Source of the DNA: SAR202 cluster bacterium AD-804-J14_MRT_500m
Lineage (GTDB): Bacteria; Chloroflexota; Dehalococcoidia; UBA3495; GCA-2712585
NCBI GenBank assembly: GCA_009391275.1
Contig: VEXF01000003.1
Coordinates: forward strand, 22,475-86,474
Length of the DNA stretch: 64,000 bases
Direction: 5' to 3'
The notes beneath the pieces were generated by a model, which was given only the letters and a program-made list of their open reading frames with translations, searched no databases and had not been told where the DNA came from. Shown here piece after piece: positions 35,499 to 44,735 of this stretch. Made by a program: the position numbers and the translations under genes. Within the stretch, counting starts at the first letter, position 1; each line of letters begins with the position of its first letter.

Positions 35499-35936
35499 TC
35501 ATTTTTCAGGGGATCCAAGCTTCGATACTATATGGCCAAGCGCAGCACCAGTCCGATCCCTGCCTGCACTGCAATGAACTATTATAGGTTTGTCCAGCCG
35601 GTTAAATTCATCCCATACTAAGTTCAATTCGTCTGCGGAAAGAGGGGGAGTTTTATAATCTCTTGCATCTATGTGGGATACGGCGAGTCCTACTCTCTGA
35701 TAGTAATGTAAGAGTGTTTCTTCAGGTAAACCGATCTCTTGATAGTACTTCAGTTGGCCGGAATCAATAATACAAAGTACGCTGCGAACCCCCATTGCCA
35801 GCACTTCTGTCGTCCATTGATGTACGGTTTCTATGGAAGGTCTATTCAGGGGATACCCGGGTCTTTGTGCCCTACCGATTACGCCTTCAATTACCCACTC
35901 TGGAGAATAAGACTCTGAGGAACTCTGAATAGTCAT
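35499..35936 (-). CDS. Tyrosine/dual-specificity phosphatase-like protein, short C-terminus
   Basis: A 145-residue phosphatase-like protein. The signature is H121-C-S-A-G-R-D-R128-T-G, with Cys122 as nucleophile and Arg128 for phosphate binding; Asp90 or Asp93 in 'SHIDARDYKTPP' may be the general acid. The protein stops only 15 residues after the signature, whereas relatives usually have further helices, so it may be truncated. It is last in a minus-strand operon after the SMP-30 and GMC genes, 8 nt from the GMC stop codon. Confidence 0.75.
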   Translation of the reverse strand: MTIQSSSESYSPEWVIEGVIGRAQRPGYPLNRPSIETVHQWTTEVLAMGVRSVLCIIDSGQLKYYQEIGLPEETLLHYYQRVGLAVSHIDARDYKTPPLSADELNLVWDEFNRLDKPIIVHCSAGRDRTGAALGHIVSKLGSPEK

Positions 35937-35944
35937 CGTATATA

Positions 35945-37546
35945 CTAGGCAAGTTCCTTGGTCATCTCTTCGGTCACGATGTTTTGCCCCTTGATCAGAT
36001 CAGCGGTACGCTCCCCGATCATGATGGTTGTAGCGTTAGTGTTGGCCCGAATTACATCTGGCATTATTGAAGCGTCTGCTACCCTTAGACCTTGAAGGCC
36101 GTGTACTCTACCATATTGGTCAACTACCGCCATGTCATCAGAAGATGGCCCCATTTTGCATGTGCCAGATTGATGATATGAAGTACTTGCTGTTTGCTTC
36201 AGCCAACTATCCAATGACCTGTCGTCAGATAGTTCTTCTTCTGTAGGTGTGATATACCCAGCCACGATGTCCTTGTATGCTTTATGCTTCAGTAATTCCT
36301 GAATTAACCTGACACCTTGCCTCAGTCGTGTTACATCGAATTCATCCTCTAGATAGCGGAACTCCATGTGAGGTGGAGTACGTTGGTCTGGTGATGTGAT
36401 CGTAAGTTCTCCTGTGCTCTTAGCGAGATATAGGCCTGCCGAGATACCGACTCCAACTGGGGTCATGGTGTCACCACCACGTTTAATCGAAGTGGCAAAT
36501 GATGTAGGACCTATGACGAGATCGTTTCGGATATTGGATCCTTCTGCGGTATGTGCCAAGCAGATTTGGTGTCGAGGTTTGTGGGGATCGAAATGGAATC
36601 CATCTTTGACAAATAATTCTACTACCACCGTGATATGGTCTCGTAGGTTCTTTCCCACACCGGGTAGTTCGTGTATTAAAGGGATATCTAATTGTCTAAG
36701 TTGTTGAGATGGTCCGATTCCAGATACCATTAGAAGTTGTGGTGACGCCACAGCCCCTGCGCTAACGATAATCTCTCCTGCTTCTATTGTCGTGACTTCA
36801 CCTTTAGATTCAACTTCTACCGCGACCGCACGGCGCCCAGAGAATAATATACGTTTTACTAGCGTATTAGCCTGAATTGTTAAATTGGACCGCCCTCTGT
36901 TCGGATTAAGATAACAGGTTGAAACACTCATTCGCCGTCCGTCGACATTGTTTTCCACTCTGGGTGCGACGCCTGTGTATTCTGGATGATTCATATCAGC
37001 ATGTTCTGGGAATCCCGAATCTGCCATAGCTTCATATGAAGCAACCTGGAACGGCAACCAATCTTCTCGTTGGTGGCGACGGACTGGTATCGGTCCCGAG
37101 GTTCCATGATATTCGTCGTGGATATCAGCATCTGTTTCTAGTTTTCGAAAATAAGGTAAGACTTTGTTGTATGACCATTCAGTGTTACCGAGTTGGGCCC
37201 AGTTATCGTAGTCTTCTGGCGCGCCACGCCAGAAATGAGGTCCAGGTCCGTTGTGTGAACTACAGCCTCCAATCACTTTCGCCCTGGGTACTAACATGGG
37301 CGTGTCTTTTCCCGAAGTAGCAATTCCAGTGTAACCCCAATCAAAGGGTGATTCTTTTCTAAAAGCGTAGTGTGTGTAACTGTGCTTTAACTCTTCTGGA
37401 AGTTCGTCGAATGTAGTGAAGTCCGGGCCCGCTTCTAACAGCAAAACGTTGTTATTTGGGTCTTCTGAAAGTCTGACCGCTAACACCGAACCCGCTGACC
37501 CTGATCCAATAACAATTTGGTCGTATTTCACTTTTTCTTCTTTCAT
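35945..37546 (-). CDS. GMC family FAD-dependent oxidoreductase
   Basis: A 533-residue glucose-methanol-choline oxidoreductase. The FAD motif GSGSAGS lies near 14-20, followed by 'LLEAGP'. 'PRAKVIGGCSSHNGPG' and 'VIVSAGAVASPQLLMVSGIGP' (in pieces) are the two PROSITE regions, and the catalytic His is in 'STSYHQSGTCKMG'. The C-terminal 'DASIMPDVIRANTNATTIM' is typical. It oxidises alcohols (choline-like, aliphatic or sugar). Its ATG overlaps the stop of the SMP-30 gene by 4 nt, which implies coupled translation. Confidence 0.92.
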   Translation of the reverse strand: MKEEKVKYDQIVIGSGSAGSVLAVRLSEDPNNNVLLLEAGPDFTTFDELPEELKHSYTHYAFRKESPFDWGYTGIATSGKDTPMLVPRAKVIGGCSSHNGPGPHFWRGAPEDYDNWAQLGNTEWSYNKVLPYFRKLETDADIHDEYHGTSGPIPVRRHQREDWLPFQVASYEAMADSGFPEHADMNHPEYTGVAPRVENNVDGRRMSVSTCYLNPNRGRSNLTIQANTLVKRILFSGRRAVAVEVESKGEVTTIEAGEIIVSAGAVASPQLLMVSGIGPSQQLRQLDIPLIHELPGVGKNLRDHITVVVELFVKDGFHFDPHKPRHQICLAHTAEGSNIRNDLVIGPTSFATSIKRGGDTMTPVGVGISAGLYLAKSTGELTITSPDQRTPPHMEFRYLEDEFDVTRLRQGVRLIQELLKHKAYKDIVAGYITPTEEELSDDRSLDSWLKQTASTSYHQSGTCKMGPSSDDMAVVDQYGRVHGLQGLRVADASIMPDVIRANTNATTIMIGERTADLIKGQNIVTEEMTKELA

Positions 37547-38433
37547 TGCGCTGGCACCGGGATACCAGGAATTTTCATTTGTATGCGTCCAAGCGAGTGA
37601 TAGTTAGTGTAATAGAGTGTGGTCCAATCCGGACCTCCCCACGCTAGATTAGTTGTTTGTGCCCCGGTTAGAACAATCCCTAGATGATTGCCATTTTTAT
37701 CTGTTATCCAAATTCCTCCGGGACCAGTGCAATACACGTTGTCTTCGATATCTACTTTCATGCCATCCGGAAGCCCAGGAAGTGTTCCGGATTGTTCGCT
37801 GAATATTCTATCAGTATGTAATGAAAGGATACCGTTAGGCGCAACATTAAATGCGCGTATGTGCATTCTTCGAGAGTCATTGATGTATAAGATGCTCTCA
37901 TCTGCAGAGAAAGCTAATCCATTAGGAACTATGAAATCTCGAACTAAACAATTAATTGTTCCTAAGTCACTCGAGACTCTGTAGACGCCAGCGAAATCTA
38001 GTTCAGATTCCACTCTTTCCATACCAGGATCCGTAAAATATATACTCCCATCAGATTTTACTACAACGTCGTTTGGCCGGTTCAATCGTCTACCATGATA
38101 TCGATTGGCGACCACCGTCAGGCTTCCATCAGGATCTTGGCGTGTCACCCGTCGTGTACCGTGCTCGCAGGCTACGAGCCGTCCTTGACGGTCTCGAGTT
38201 AGACCGTTGGCATAATCTGTGGGCTGTTGGACCAACGTTACGCCTTCCGCATCTTTCCATTTCATCCGGCGATTGTTGCCTATGTCGCTAAATATTAGTT
38301 GGTTATCTTCATGCCACCATAGTGGTCCTTCTGCTGGACCTGCGTCTCCCCCGTAGCCACTTCCCAGTTCTTCAATGTCTTGGCTAGTTGACACTATGCG
38401 GTCTAGTTCCGGGGCTAGTTTTTCAATCGGCAC
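37543..38433 (-). CDS. SMP-30/gluconolactonase-like beta-propeller hydrolase
   Basis: A 296-residue six-bladed propeller of the SMP-30/regucalcin/gluconolactonase family. Metal-binding acids are seen in 'GPAEGPLWW' (Glu), 'RLNRPNDVVV' (Asn) and 'INDSRRMHIRAF' (Asp). Members hydrolyse lactones. GTG at 38433 is preferred because AGGAGG is 5 nt upstream; the GTG at 38436 is too close. It heads the SMP-30/GMC/phosphatase operon, which suggests an alcohol-to-lactone-to-acid pathway: the GMC oxidase makes an aldehyde or lactone and this enzyme opens it. Confidence 0.87.
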   Translation of the reverse strand: MPIEKLAPELDRIVSTSQDIEELGSGYGGDAGPAEGPLWWHEDNQLIFSDIGNNRRMKWKDAEGVTLVQQPTDYANGLTRDRQGRLVACEHGTRRVTRQDPDGSLTVVANRYHGRRLNRPNDVVVKSDGSIYFTDPGMERVESELDFAGVYRVSSDLGTINCLVRDFIVPNGLAFSADESILYINDSRRMHIRAFNVAPNGILSLHTDRIFSEQSGTLPGLPDGMKVDIEDNVYCTGPGGIWITDKNGNHLGIVLTGAQTTNLAWGGPDWTTLYYTNYHSLGRIQMKIPGIPVPAQ

Positions 38434-38506
38434 CACATCCTCCTTGAGAGTAATTCTATATATGACTTTCAGCCTGTGTAATTGTTATGTAGTTGAACTC
38501 GAAGGT

Positions 38507-39640
38507 TTAGATCATCCTATATAATTTTCCGGTGTTGTCCCGGGTGAGTTTCCGACGTACCTTTTCTTCCAAGCTTCCTAGATCGTGCTCTATAACTTTC
38601 TGGGAATCTGGCCATACTCCATCGTGGTGTGGGTAATCTGAGCCCCAAATCACGTTGTCTTCTCCCACAAGATGAACGAACTCAGCTGCCGTGGACTCTT
38701 GTTGAAATGTGGTGAATCCTTGCCTGTGCCAAAATTCACTGGGCTTCATATCAAGCCCCACGGCTTGCATCTGGTCTTCGCTTTCTTCGTCTGCCCGTTG
38801 TAAAACGTAAGGTATCCAGCTAACCCCACACTCCCCTAAAACAAATCGAAATTGAGGATGTCTTTCCAATACTTGCGAGAATATCAAGCTAGTGAGGTAT
38901 TCTGCTCCAGCTAGTTGAAAAAGAGTTATACGAGTTGCTGTGTATGCGAGGTTGTATTCTTTAGCCATATTTTCGTCAGTGGGAACACCGTCTAGTGTGA
39001 GTCCGACCGTGTGAAATGAAAGAGGTACGTTGCATTCAGCTGATGCTTCCCATAGAGGATCCCAATCTCGATGCCATATGGGCTTTGGTAGGTTAGATAC
39101 ACCGAAGTCTGCTCCTTTTAGCCCCATAGCTGCTGCCCTGCGCACTTCTTCGGCTGCGTTCTCAGGGCTATCGTTTGGAATACATGCCAAGCCTACAAAC
39201 CTGCCAGGATAGGTAGAGCAAAAATCTACAAGCCAATCATTATAAATTCTGTATACCCACAGCAAGGATTCACGGTTTGGCATAACACTTCCCATCCCTA
39301 AGATGCCGTAGATTACGTCTGCGTCGATTCCGTCCATACGAAGGTCTGCCAATCGAAGTTCTGGTGTCGCAGGATGTGGTCGCCCATCATAAAACCCAGC
39401 TTCGTACATCCGATCTATTTGAGGTGATTTCCCCCTGGGTGGTGGCTGTAAACTTGCCAGGGCGCCGCCTGGAATTTTCCCTACATCTACACCTTCAACC
39501 ATCCATCGGGGACCTTCTTCAGTTTCTGCTACCATAGGCATACGGCTTTTATATTCTTCGGGTGCATTGGAAACAAAAAGGTCATGGGGTAGCCAGGCCA
39601 AGTCGATATGTCCATCGCCTGAAATGATGTTGTAGTCCAT
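38507..39640 (-). CDS. Amidohydrolase-2 family metal-dependent hydrolase
   Basis: A 377-residue TIM-barrel hydrolase of the ACMSD/amidohydrolase-2 type. Features are 'ISGDGHIDLAW' (DxH metal site near the N-terminus), 'DGIDADVIYG', 'PLSFHTVG', 'RFVLGECGVSWIPYVLQRAD' (in pieces) and 'IWGSDYPHHDGVWP' with the final Asp. The family decarboxylates or hydrolyses aromatic or cyclic acids. AAGGAGA lies upstream of the ATG. A three-copy 11-nt repeat lies 27-58 nt upstream. A paralogue is at 62113-63255. Confidence 0.86.
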   Translation of the reverse strand: MDYNIISGDGHIDLAWLPHDLFVSNAPEEYKSRMPMVAETEEGPRWMVEGVDVGKIPGGALASLQPPPRGKSPQIDRMYEAGFYDGRPHPATPELRLADLRMDGIDADVIYGILGMGSVMPNRESLLWVYRIYNDWLVDFCSTYPGRFVGLACIPNDSPENAAEEVRRAAAMGLKGADFGVSNLPKPIWHRDWDPLWEASAECNVPLSFHTVGLTLDGVPTDENMAKEYNLAYTATRITLFQLAGAEYLTSLIFSQVLERHPQFRFVLGECGVSWIPYVLQRADEESEDQMQAVGLDMKPSEFWHRQGFTTFQQESTAAEFVHLVGEDNVIWGSDYPHHDGVWPDSQKVIEHDLGSLEEKVRRKLTRDNTGKLYRMI

Positions 39641-39666
39641 AATTATGTCTCCTTTTCCGGATGGTG

Positions 39667-39698
39667 TTAATCAATGGTTAATCAATGGTTAATCATGG
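39667..39698. repeat. Tandem 11-nt repeat upstream of the amidohydrolase gene
   Basis: TTAATCAATGG occurs at 39667-39677 and 39678-39688, then a copy lacking one A, TTAATCATGG, at 39689-39698. The 11-nt period is about one helical turn. It lies just upstream of the minus-strand amidohydrolase start at 39640 and 60 nt from the end of the LLM gene, so it could be a phased binding site. Confidence 0.7.
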
Positions 39699-39760
39699 TA
39701 TGGACGGCGGTAACATACACCCTCGGTGAACACCTTTCAACCGTTATCTCCCTTTGTGGC

Positions 39761-40753
39761 TTATGATGTCAACCGAGGGAATATGATATCTCTAAAAGCC
39801 GCTATTTCGGGTATGGGCATATCATATCCTCCTTCGATAGAGTGGACTGGGAAGACGAATATGTGTTCTGCTCCTGCCTCATCTCGAGCCCTAATTAGAG
39901 ATTCAGCACATTGTTGGGGAGTGCCAAATAGCCCGAACACATCGCTGATTCTTTCTGCGATATCGTCCGTTATTTGATCGGGCGAAATGTCCCTCGGCAG
40001 GTCAATTCCGGATTCTCTAAACCATCGGAAATTAGCTTTGCTTGGATAATGTAGCCACGGCAATGTCGGGGACATCCATCGTTGAGGCCATCGACGGGAC
40101 ATTGTTCCATCTGAGTCTATAGACATGTCAACAATGAATATCGTCGGAAAATCTTGTAATGTTCTCCCTGAACGTTTAGCTCCATCCTGCAATAATTTCC
40201 TTGCGGAGGATATCGCATTTGGATGGAGTCCGACTCTTAGCATGACTCCATCTGCTACTTCTCCGGCAAGTTTAATCATTTCAGGCCCAGCTGCAGTCAT
40301 ATACACTGGTGTGGGTTTAGAAGAAGTATTGCGCATGCTAGACTGTGTGGTACCCATGGACATTGTTTCTCCGCAAAGAAGTCCTTTGATAGTATTAAAT
40401 GCATGCCTCATTTCATGAAGGGTGGCTCTGGGATGACCGATGTTCCCTACTGAGAGGAAGCCCGGCCCAATGGTAAGTAGGACTCTTTCAGGAGCTATTT
40501 CTTCGAGAGTATGAGCCAGGGAGGCTAACACCGCAGGGTGACGAGTGATCGGGTTAGATGTCACCGGATACAATTTCAGATGTTCGGTTTGTTCGGCCGC
40601 CAAGGCTAATGTTACAAAAACGTCACGTCCACTATGCTGATGATCATGGACTCCTACTCCGTTAAATCCAACTGTTTCACATAGCCCAATGAATTTGGCC
40701 GTTTCCTTTACAGGTAGCCCAACCGGGACTCTTATATCTATCGTCATGCTCAT
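39761..40753 (-). CDS. LLM-class flavin-dependent oxidoreductase (MER-like)
   Basis: A 330-residue luciferase-like protein. 'ETVGFNGVGVHDHQHSGRD', 'LYPVTSNPITRHPAVLAS', 'APERVLLTIGPGF' and 'PVYMTAAGPEMIKLAGEVAD' (in pieces) fit the methylene-tetrahydromethanopterin-reductase-like, F420-using branch. The sequence is more distant from the other three LLM proteins than they are from one another. Two Met codons, at 1 and 3, are both possible starts; AAGGGA lies upstream. It is divergent from the PfkB gene. Confidence 0.82.
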   Translation of the reverse strand: MSMTIDIRVPVGLPVKETAKFIGLCETVGFNGVGVHDHQHSGRDVFVTLALAAEQTEHLKLYPVTSNPITRHPAVLASLAHTLEEIAPERVLLTIGPGFLSVGNIGHPRATLHEMRHAFNTIKGLLCGETMSMGTTQSSMRNTSSKPTPVYMTAAGPEMIKLAGEVADGVMLRVGLHPNAISSARKLLQDGAKRSGRTLQDFPTIFIVDMSIDSDGTMSRRWPQRWMSPTLPWLHYPSKANFRWFRESGIDLPRDISPDQITDDIAERISDVFGLFGTPQQCAESLIRARDEAGAEHIFVFPVHSIEGGYDMPIPEIAAFRDIIFPRLTS

Positions 40754-40915
40754 GGGAACACGTATCCCTTCACAAACATATTATTTACCAAACTCCGTTA
40801 ATATCCTGATGTCAAAATTGTTGTCCTAGTTGTGCAAGAATAAACTGGTCACCTCTAGTTTACTGTACAAGACTCAGCTAATATGTATCGAATCTGAAAA
40901 TCGAGGGTTTGTGAT

Positions 40916-41857
40916 ATGGAGATCTTAGTTTCCGGCTCTTTGGCCTATGATAGGATTATGGATTTTCCCGGTCTTTTTTCTGAACATATTATGCCGGACA
41001 AGATAGACAATATTAATGTCAGCTTCACAGTAAATGGTCTTGTTGAAAATTTTGGTGGCACGGCTGGGAACATTGCGTTTGCTTTATCGCAATTGGGCGA
41101 GAGCCCTCGGATTATTTCGTCAATCGGACACGATTATCATAGGTATTTCCGATGGCTGGATGAACATAGCTTAGTACAGGACAATATTCGTGTAATACAA
41201 GAGGAACCAACAGCGTCAGCTTATATAACCACCGATCAGCACGATAACCAGATCACAGGGTTCAATCCTGGAGCCATGAAATATTCTGCCGAGGTTGATT
41301 TCAGTGGACTTGGTCGTGATCGTTGTATAGCCATCATAGCACCAGGGAACTTAGATGACATGGCGAATTTGTCGAAGGAATATAAATTGAGAGATATTTT
41401 CACCATATTTGATCCAGGCCAGTCTCTTCCTATATGGGAAGCCGGAAAACTTTCCGAGTGTATCGAACGCTCTCAGATTTTGATTTCCAATGACTACGAG
41501 CAGAGTCTCATCTGTGGAAAGACCGGCATTTCCTCCGATGATCTACTTACGTTGGTGGATACAGTCATAGTTACTCAGGGAGCTAACGGTTGTTTAATTT
41601 CTACCAAGGAAAATTGTGTACGTGTTCCTGCCATATATACAAATAATGCGATTGATCCCACGGGAGCTGGCGATGCTTTTCGAGGAGGGCTGCTTAAAGG
41701 ACTAGCGGCAGGACACACGGTGCAAACGGGAGCTCAGATGGGCACCTTGTGTGCTAATTTAACAGTGCAGCAGTTAGGTACCCAAAATTACAATGTAACG
41801 AAAGAATTTGTCGAAGAAGGACTGAAACGTCAATTTGACACCGATATATCGGTTTGA
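40916..41857 (+). CDS. PfkB-family sugar/nucleoside kinase
   Basis: A 313-residue ribokinase-like enzyme. 'NFGGTAGNIAFALSQLGE' is the PfkB region-1 motif, and 'DPTGAGDAFRGGLLKGLAAG' (in pieces) carries the catalytic Asp and anion hole. The opening 'MEILVSGSLAYDRIMDFPG' is shared with bacterial proteins annotated as adenosine kinase or carbohydrate kinase, so a nucleoside substrate is plausible. It is monocistronic by position; the next gene is convergent, 46 nt on. Confidence 0.87.
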   Translation: MEILVSGSLAYDRIMDFPGLFSEHIMPDKIDNINVSFTVNGLVENFGGTAGNIAFALSQLGESPRIISSIGHDYHRYFRWLDEHSLVQDNIRVIQEEPTASAYITTDQHDNQITGFNPGAMKYSAEVDFSGLGRDRCIAIIAPGNLDDMANLSKEYKLRDIFTIFDPGQSLPIWEAGKLSECIERSQILISNDYEQSLICGKTGISSDDLLTLVDTVIVTQGANGCLISTKENCVRVPAIYTNNAIDPTGAGDAFRGGLLKGLAAGHTVQTGAQMGTLCANLTVQQLGTQNYNVTKEFVEEGLKRQFDTDISV

Positions 41858-41903
41858 TGAGCCTATGCCTATATAGAACAATGCGACTTTTCCAGACTTG
41901 AAT

Positions 41904-42950
41904 CTACCCGATAGTAAAAGCCTGAGACGGATTTCCAATTAATAGGTTTTGTATGTGGTCTTCATTTATGCCGCGGACGCGCATCCAGGGAACAATCACA
42001 TCCAATATGTGGCCGTACCCAAATCCTCCATATCGGACCAAAAAAGATTTCCTGCCAATGTCGTGTGAAATCAAAACCTGTTTTCCATAGCCTTCGGATA
42101 TCAACCACTCAATTTGATCCAACCTATGAGCATCACCAGGACGCGCAAACCGTGGTGTTCCAGGGAAATATGATAATTCCTGGCCAAACAAGTCGTATTC
42201 AATAAAACAACCGCGATCTGCCAGTTCTTTTAGTTTAGTTCTGTCTGACACCGTTCTGTCTATATGCCCAATAATGACGCGGCTTGGATCAGCTTTCGAT
42301 TCAATTAGGATATCTAGAATCTCCGATGGAGCGTCTTCGTTAATACCTGGATGGATTGAAATTGATGCACCAGTTCGATACTGGGTTTCGGCTGCTGCTC
42401 GTAACACTTTGGACTCATCGGGATGGAGGGGCCAGCTACATCCTAGTTCCCCAATAACCCCAGCTTTTATAGAGGTACCGTTAATTCCTATGGTTATATC
42501 AATCGTCATTCTCTCGGATAATTCATCAGTTGTCCGGAGATCCATGTCAGGTGGATGGGATACTTGTGTGTAGTAACCAGTGGCAGCCACTATGTTGAGT
42601 TGTGTAGCTCTTGCTATTCGCCTAAGTCCTTCTGGGTCAGGACCTAGACCATATGTTGTAACATCAATCAGAGAATCTCCGCCAGATTGTTTGTATAACT
42701 TCGCTTCTTCAATGGCAGTGTTTACATCACCAAGCAATGGATTCTCTCTGTGCTGTCCAAAGTGATAACGAATCCAATTTTGGTTGTCCATACTCACAGG
42801 CTTTCGTGATTCAGCTTTGTCTCCTGCGCCTGATGGTTCAACATGCATGGGTCTACCATCGATGAGGAGATGTTCGTGGGCCATCGTGACACCGAGCTGA
42901 TCTTGTGATATCGGACCTAGCACAGTTTGTATTTTTTCGCTTAAGCTCAT
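41904..42950 (-). CDS. Phosphotriesterase-like hydrolase with Glu at the bridging position
   Basis: A 348-residue PTE-family TIM barrel. His25 and His27 ('MAHEHLLID') are the first metal ligands. The bridging residue is Glu in 'GVIGELGCS', where classical PTE and the 33910 protein have a carbamylated Lys; Glu is the usual residue in the PHP-like lactonase branch. Further ligands are in 'SIHPG', 'IIGHIDRT' and 'LISHDIG'. It is expected to hydrolyse lactones or esters. Substrate unknown. Confidence 0.85.
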   Translation of the reverse strand: MSLSEKIQTVLGPISQDQLGVTMAHEHLLIDGRPMHVEPSGAGDKAESRKPVSMDNQNWIRYHFGQHRENPLLGDVNTAIEEAKLYKQSGGDSLIDVTTYGLGPDPEGLRRIARATQLNIVAATGYYTQVSHPPDMDLRTTDELSERMTIDITIGINGTSIKAGVIGELGCSWPLHPDESKVLRAAAETQYRTGASISIHPGINEDAPSEILDILIESKADPSRVIIGHIDRTVSDRTKLKELADRGCFIEYDLFGQELSYFPGTPRFARPGDAHRLDQIEWLISEGYGKQVLISHDIGRKSFLVRYGGFGYGHILDVIVPWMRVRGINEDHIQNLLIGNPSQAFTIG

Positions 42951-43133
42951 GATTTGTTTAACTTCTTGTCCTTGATTACCAGCAACTTGGTTTGGTAGAG
43001 CTGTCGTTACCTGTAAGTCTAGTTTTCGTTAATAGGTTATCCCAAAAAGGGGATTGTGATCTAGTTTTACCTATCGGGACCGGCCTGAAAGTTTTCTTGA
43101 ACAGAACTTAGGCCGTGATTGAACCCATGGCAT

Positions 43134-43592
43134 TTATTTCACACGAGTTTTGGTTGCGAGGTCCAGAGCTTTACTATGTAGGTAATCGACATCTACCGTG
43201 AATAGGAGTTGTCCGTCTTCAGTAGTTTTGAAACCGTCACTCTGACGAACTGATTCTGTCAGTTGGTCTATTACATCATCGAGCCATGGATCCGATGGTT
43301 TCAAGACTTTCGCTACGGTTTGACCTATTTCTGCTGCTACCATTTCACGTTGAACAGCCATGGTTTGTAAGTTTATTAGTGCGTCCATATGACGTCCGAT
43401 GTAGCATCCACCAAAATACATCATTTCACAGTGGCGATCGTCGTAAACGATTGACTCTACACGCTTCGGTTCGAGTAAATTACGCTCTAGATATTCGTGG
43501 ATATTATGGTCTTCTGCATCCGGTTCTTTTGAGTCGAAAATCAGATACACCGAGTACATAAACACGTCTTTTGGCTCAGTTCTGATTATCAT
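43134..43592 (-). CDS. Hypothetical protein, 152 residues
   Basis: No family is recognised. The 152-residue product is acidic and soluble, starts 'MIIRTEPKDVFMYSVYLIFD' (in part), and has a Met/Cys-rich middle 'HCEMMYFGGCYIGRHMDALI' (positions about 54-73) that might bind metal or a cofactor. The C-terminal half is helical by pattern. It is isolated between the PTE gene and a divergent alpha/beta hydrolase gene. Codon use looks like that of its neighbours. Confidence 0.6.
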   Translation of the reverse strand: MIIRTEPKDVFMYSVYLIFDSKEPDAEDHNIHEYLERNLLEPKRVESIVYDDRHCEMMYFGGCYIGRHMDALINLQTMAVQREMVAAEIGQTVAKVLKPSDPWLDDVIDQLTESVRQSDGFKTTEDGQLLFTVDVDYLHSKALDLATKTRVK

Positions 43593-43758
43593 TTAATGCC
43601 TTCTGTGCGATGGGTAAAACGAAACCGTTCATTTATCACTATACCATTCGATATATCAGATAAACTACTTAGCGCGGTAAACTAGGTTGGGCAAGCATGT
43701 TTCAAATAAGTCAATCTAATCACTCTTTGTTGTTAAAATCTTCGTTTTGGAGTCGGCT

Positions 43759-44595
43759 ATGTTGGTTTCGGGTCCTTCGGAACAATTTATAGAAATTAAT
43801 GGTTTGCGTTTCCGATATCTCGATTGGGGGTCTAACGGCAAGCCCCCGATGATTTGCATCCATGGTCATACCGGACAAGCTCATGTTTGGGACCGTTTCG
43901 GACAGGTTTTTGCTAGACATTTTCATGTCTATTCAATCGATCAAAGAGGCCATGGAGGGACGCAATGGGCTCCAGGTGATTATGATCGTGATCGGTATGT
44001 GGAAGATCTTGCCGGTTTTATAGATGTGCTTGGTTTGCAAAAGGTAGTGCTTGTAGGACATTCTATGGGTGGATGGCATTCTCTGCTATACACTGTCACT
44101 CACCAAGACATTGTTGCTAGCATTATCATGCTAGATATAGCTCCAGAGCGCAGCGCCGAGAGTCATAAAGAGGTGTTAACTCGTCCTGCTACTCCTCTGG
44201 AACTTGAAGATTTAAAAGAAGTCGTAGATTGGCTGAGACTTCGTGATCCCTGGGCGTCAGATGAAGCCATAAGAAAGGACGCAGAAGATAAGACGATTAC
44301 GTCTCCGGATGGGAAAAGGGTCTGGAAAGCTGATCCTGAACTGTTTGGCACGGCTCCGCTGACGGCCGAACTAACCGCTCGATATTGGGAAAGTTTGAAA
44401 TCTATAAACTCCCCCATTTTGCATGTACGTGGCACCGAGAGTCTGTTTGTTTCAGATGATCTTGTAGCTAGGATGGAGCTGACTAACCCATTGTTTACAA
44501 ATGTTGATGTCTTCGGTGCCGGACACGATGTTCATATAGATAAGCCGGATGAGTTAGAAGATATTGTACGTCGATTCCTTAAATTAGATATTTGA
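43759..44595 (+). CDS. Alpha/beta hydrolase fold protein
   Basis: A 278-residue hydrolase with the full triad: Ser102 in GHSMGG, Asp in the strand after 'LHVRGTES' and His in 'GAGHDVHIDKP'. The oxyanion loop is 'HGHTGQAHVW'. 'YSIDQRGHGGTQWAPGDY' is typical of epoxide-hydrolase/esterase-like enzymes. ATG at 43759 has GGAG about 7 nt upstream; TTG at 43747 is less likely. There is no signal peptide. Confidence 0.87.
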   Translation: MLVSGPSEQFIEINGLRFRYLDWGSNGKPPMICIHGHTGQAHVWDRFGQVFARHFHVYSIDQRGHGGTQWAPGDYDRDRYVEDLAGFIDVLGLQKVVLVGHSMGGWHSLLYTVTHQDIVASIIMLDIAPERSAESHKEVLTRPATPLELEDLKEVVDWLRLRDPWASDEAIRKDAEDKTITSPDGKRVWKADPELFGTAPLTAELTARYWESLKSINSPILHVRGTESLFVSDDLVARMELTNPLFTNVDVFGAGHDVHIDKPDELEDIVRRFLKLDI

Positions 44596-44735
44596 ACTTG
44601 GTTTTTAATTGAGGATAAATTTTAGGTGTATGTGGATTCAGCTGTAAGTATTGTCAGGTGCTTTTAGTTAGCTCAGTAAATAACGGTTTATTTAACAATC
44701 TTGTCTTATGCGATTTTGATTGAATGGCTCTAGCT

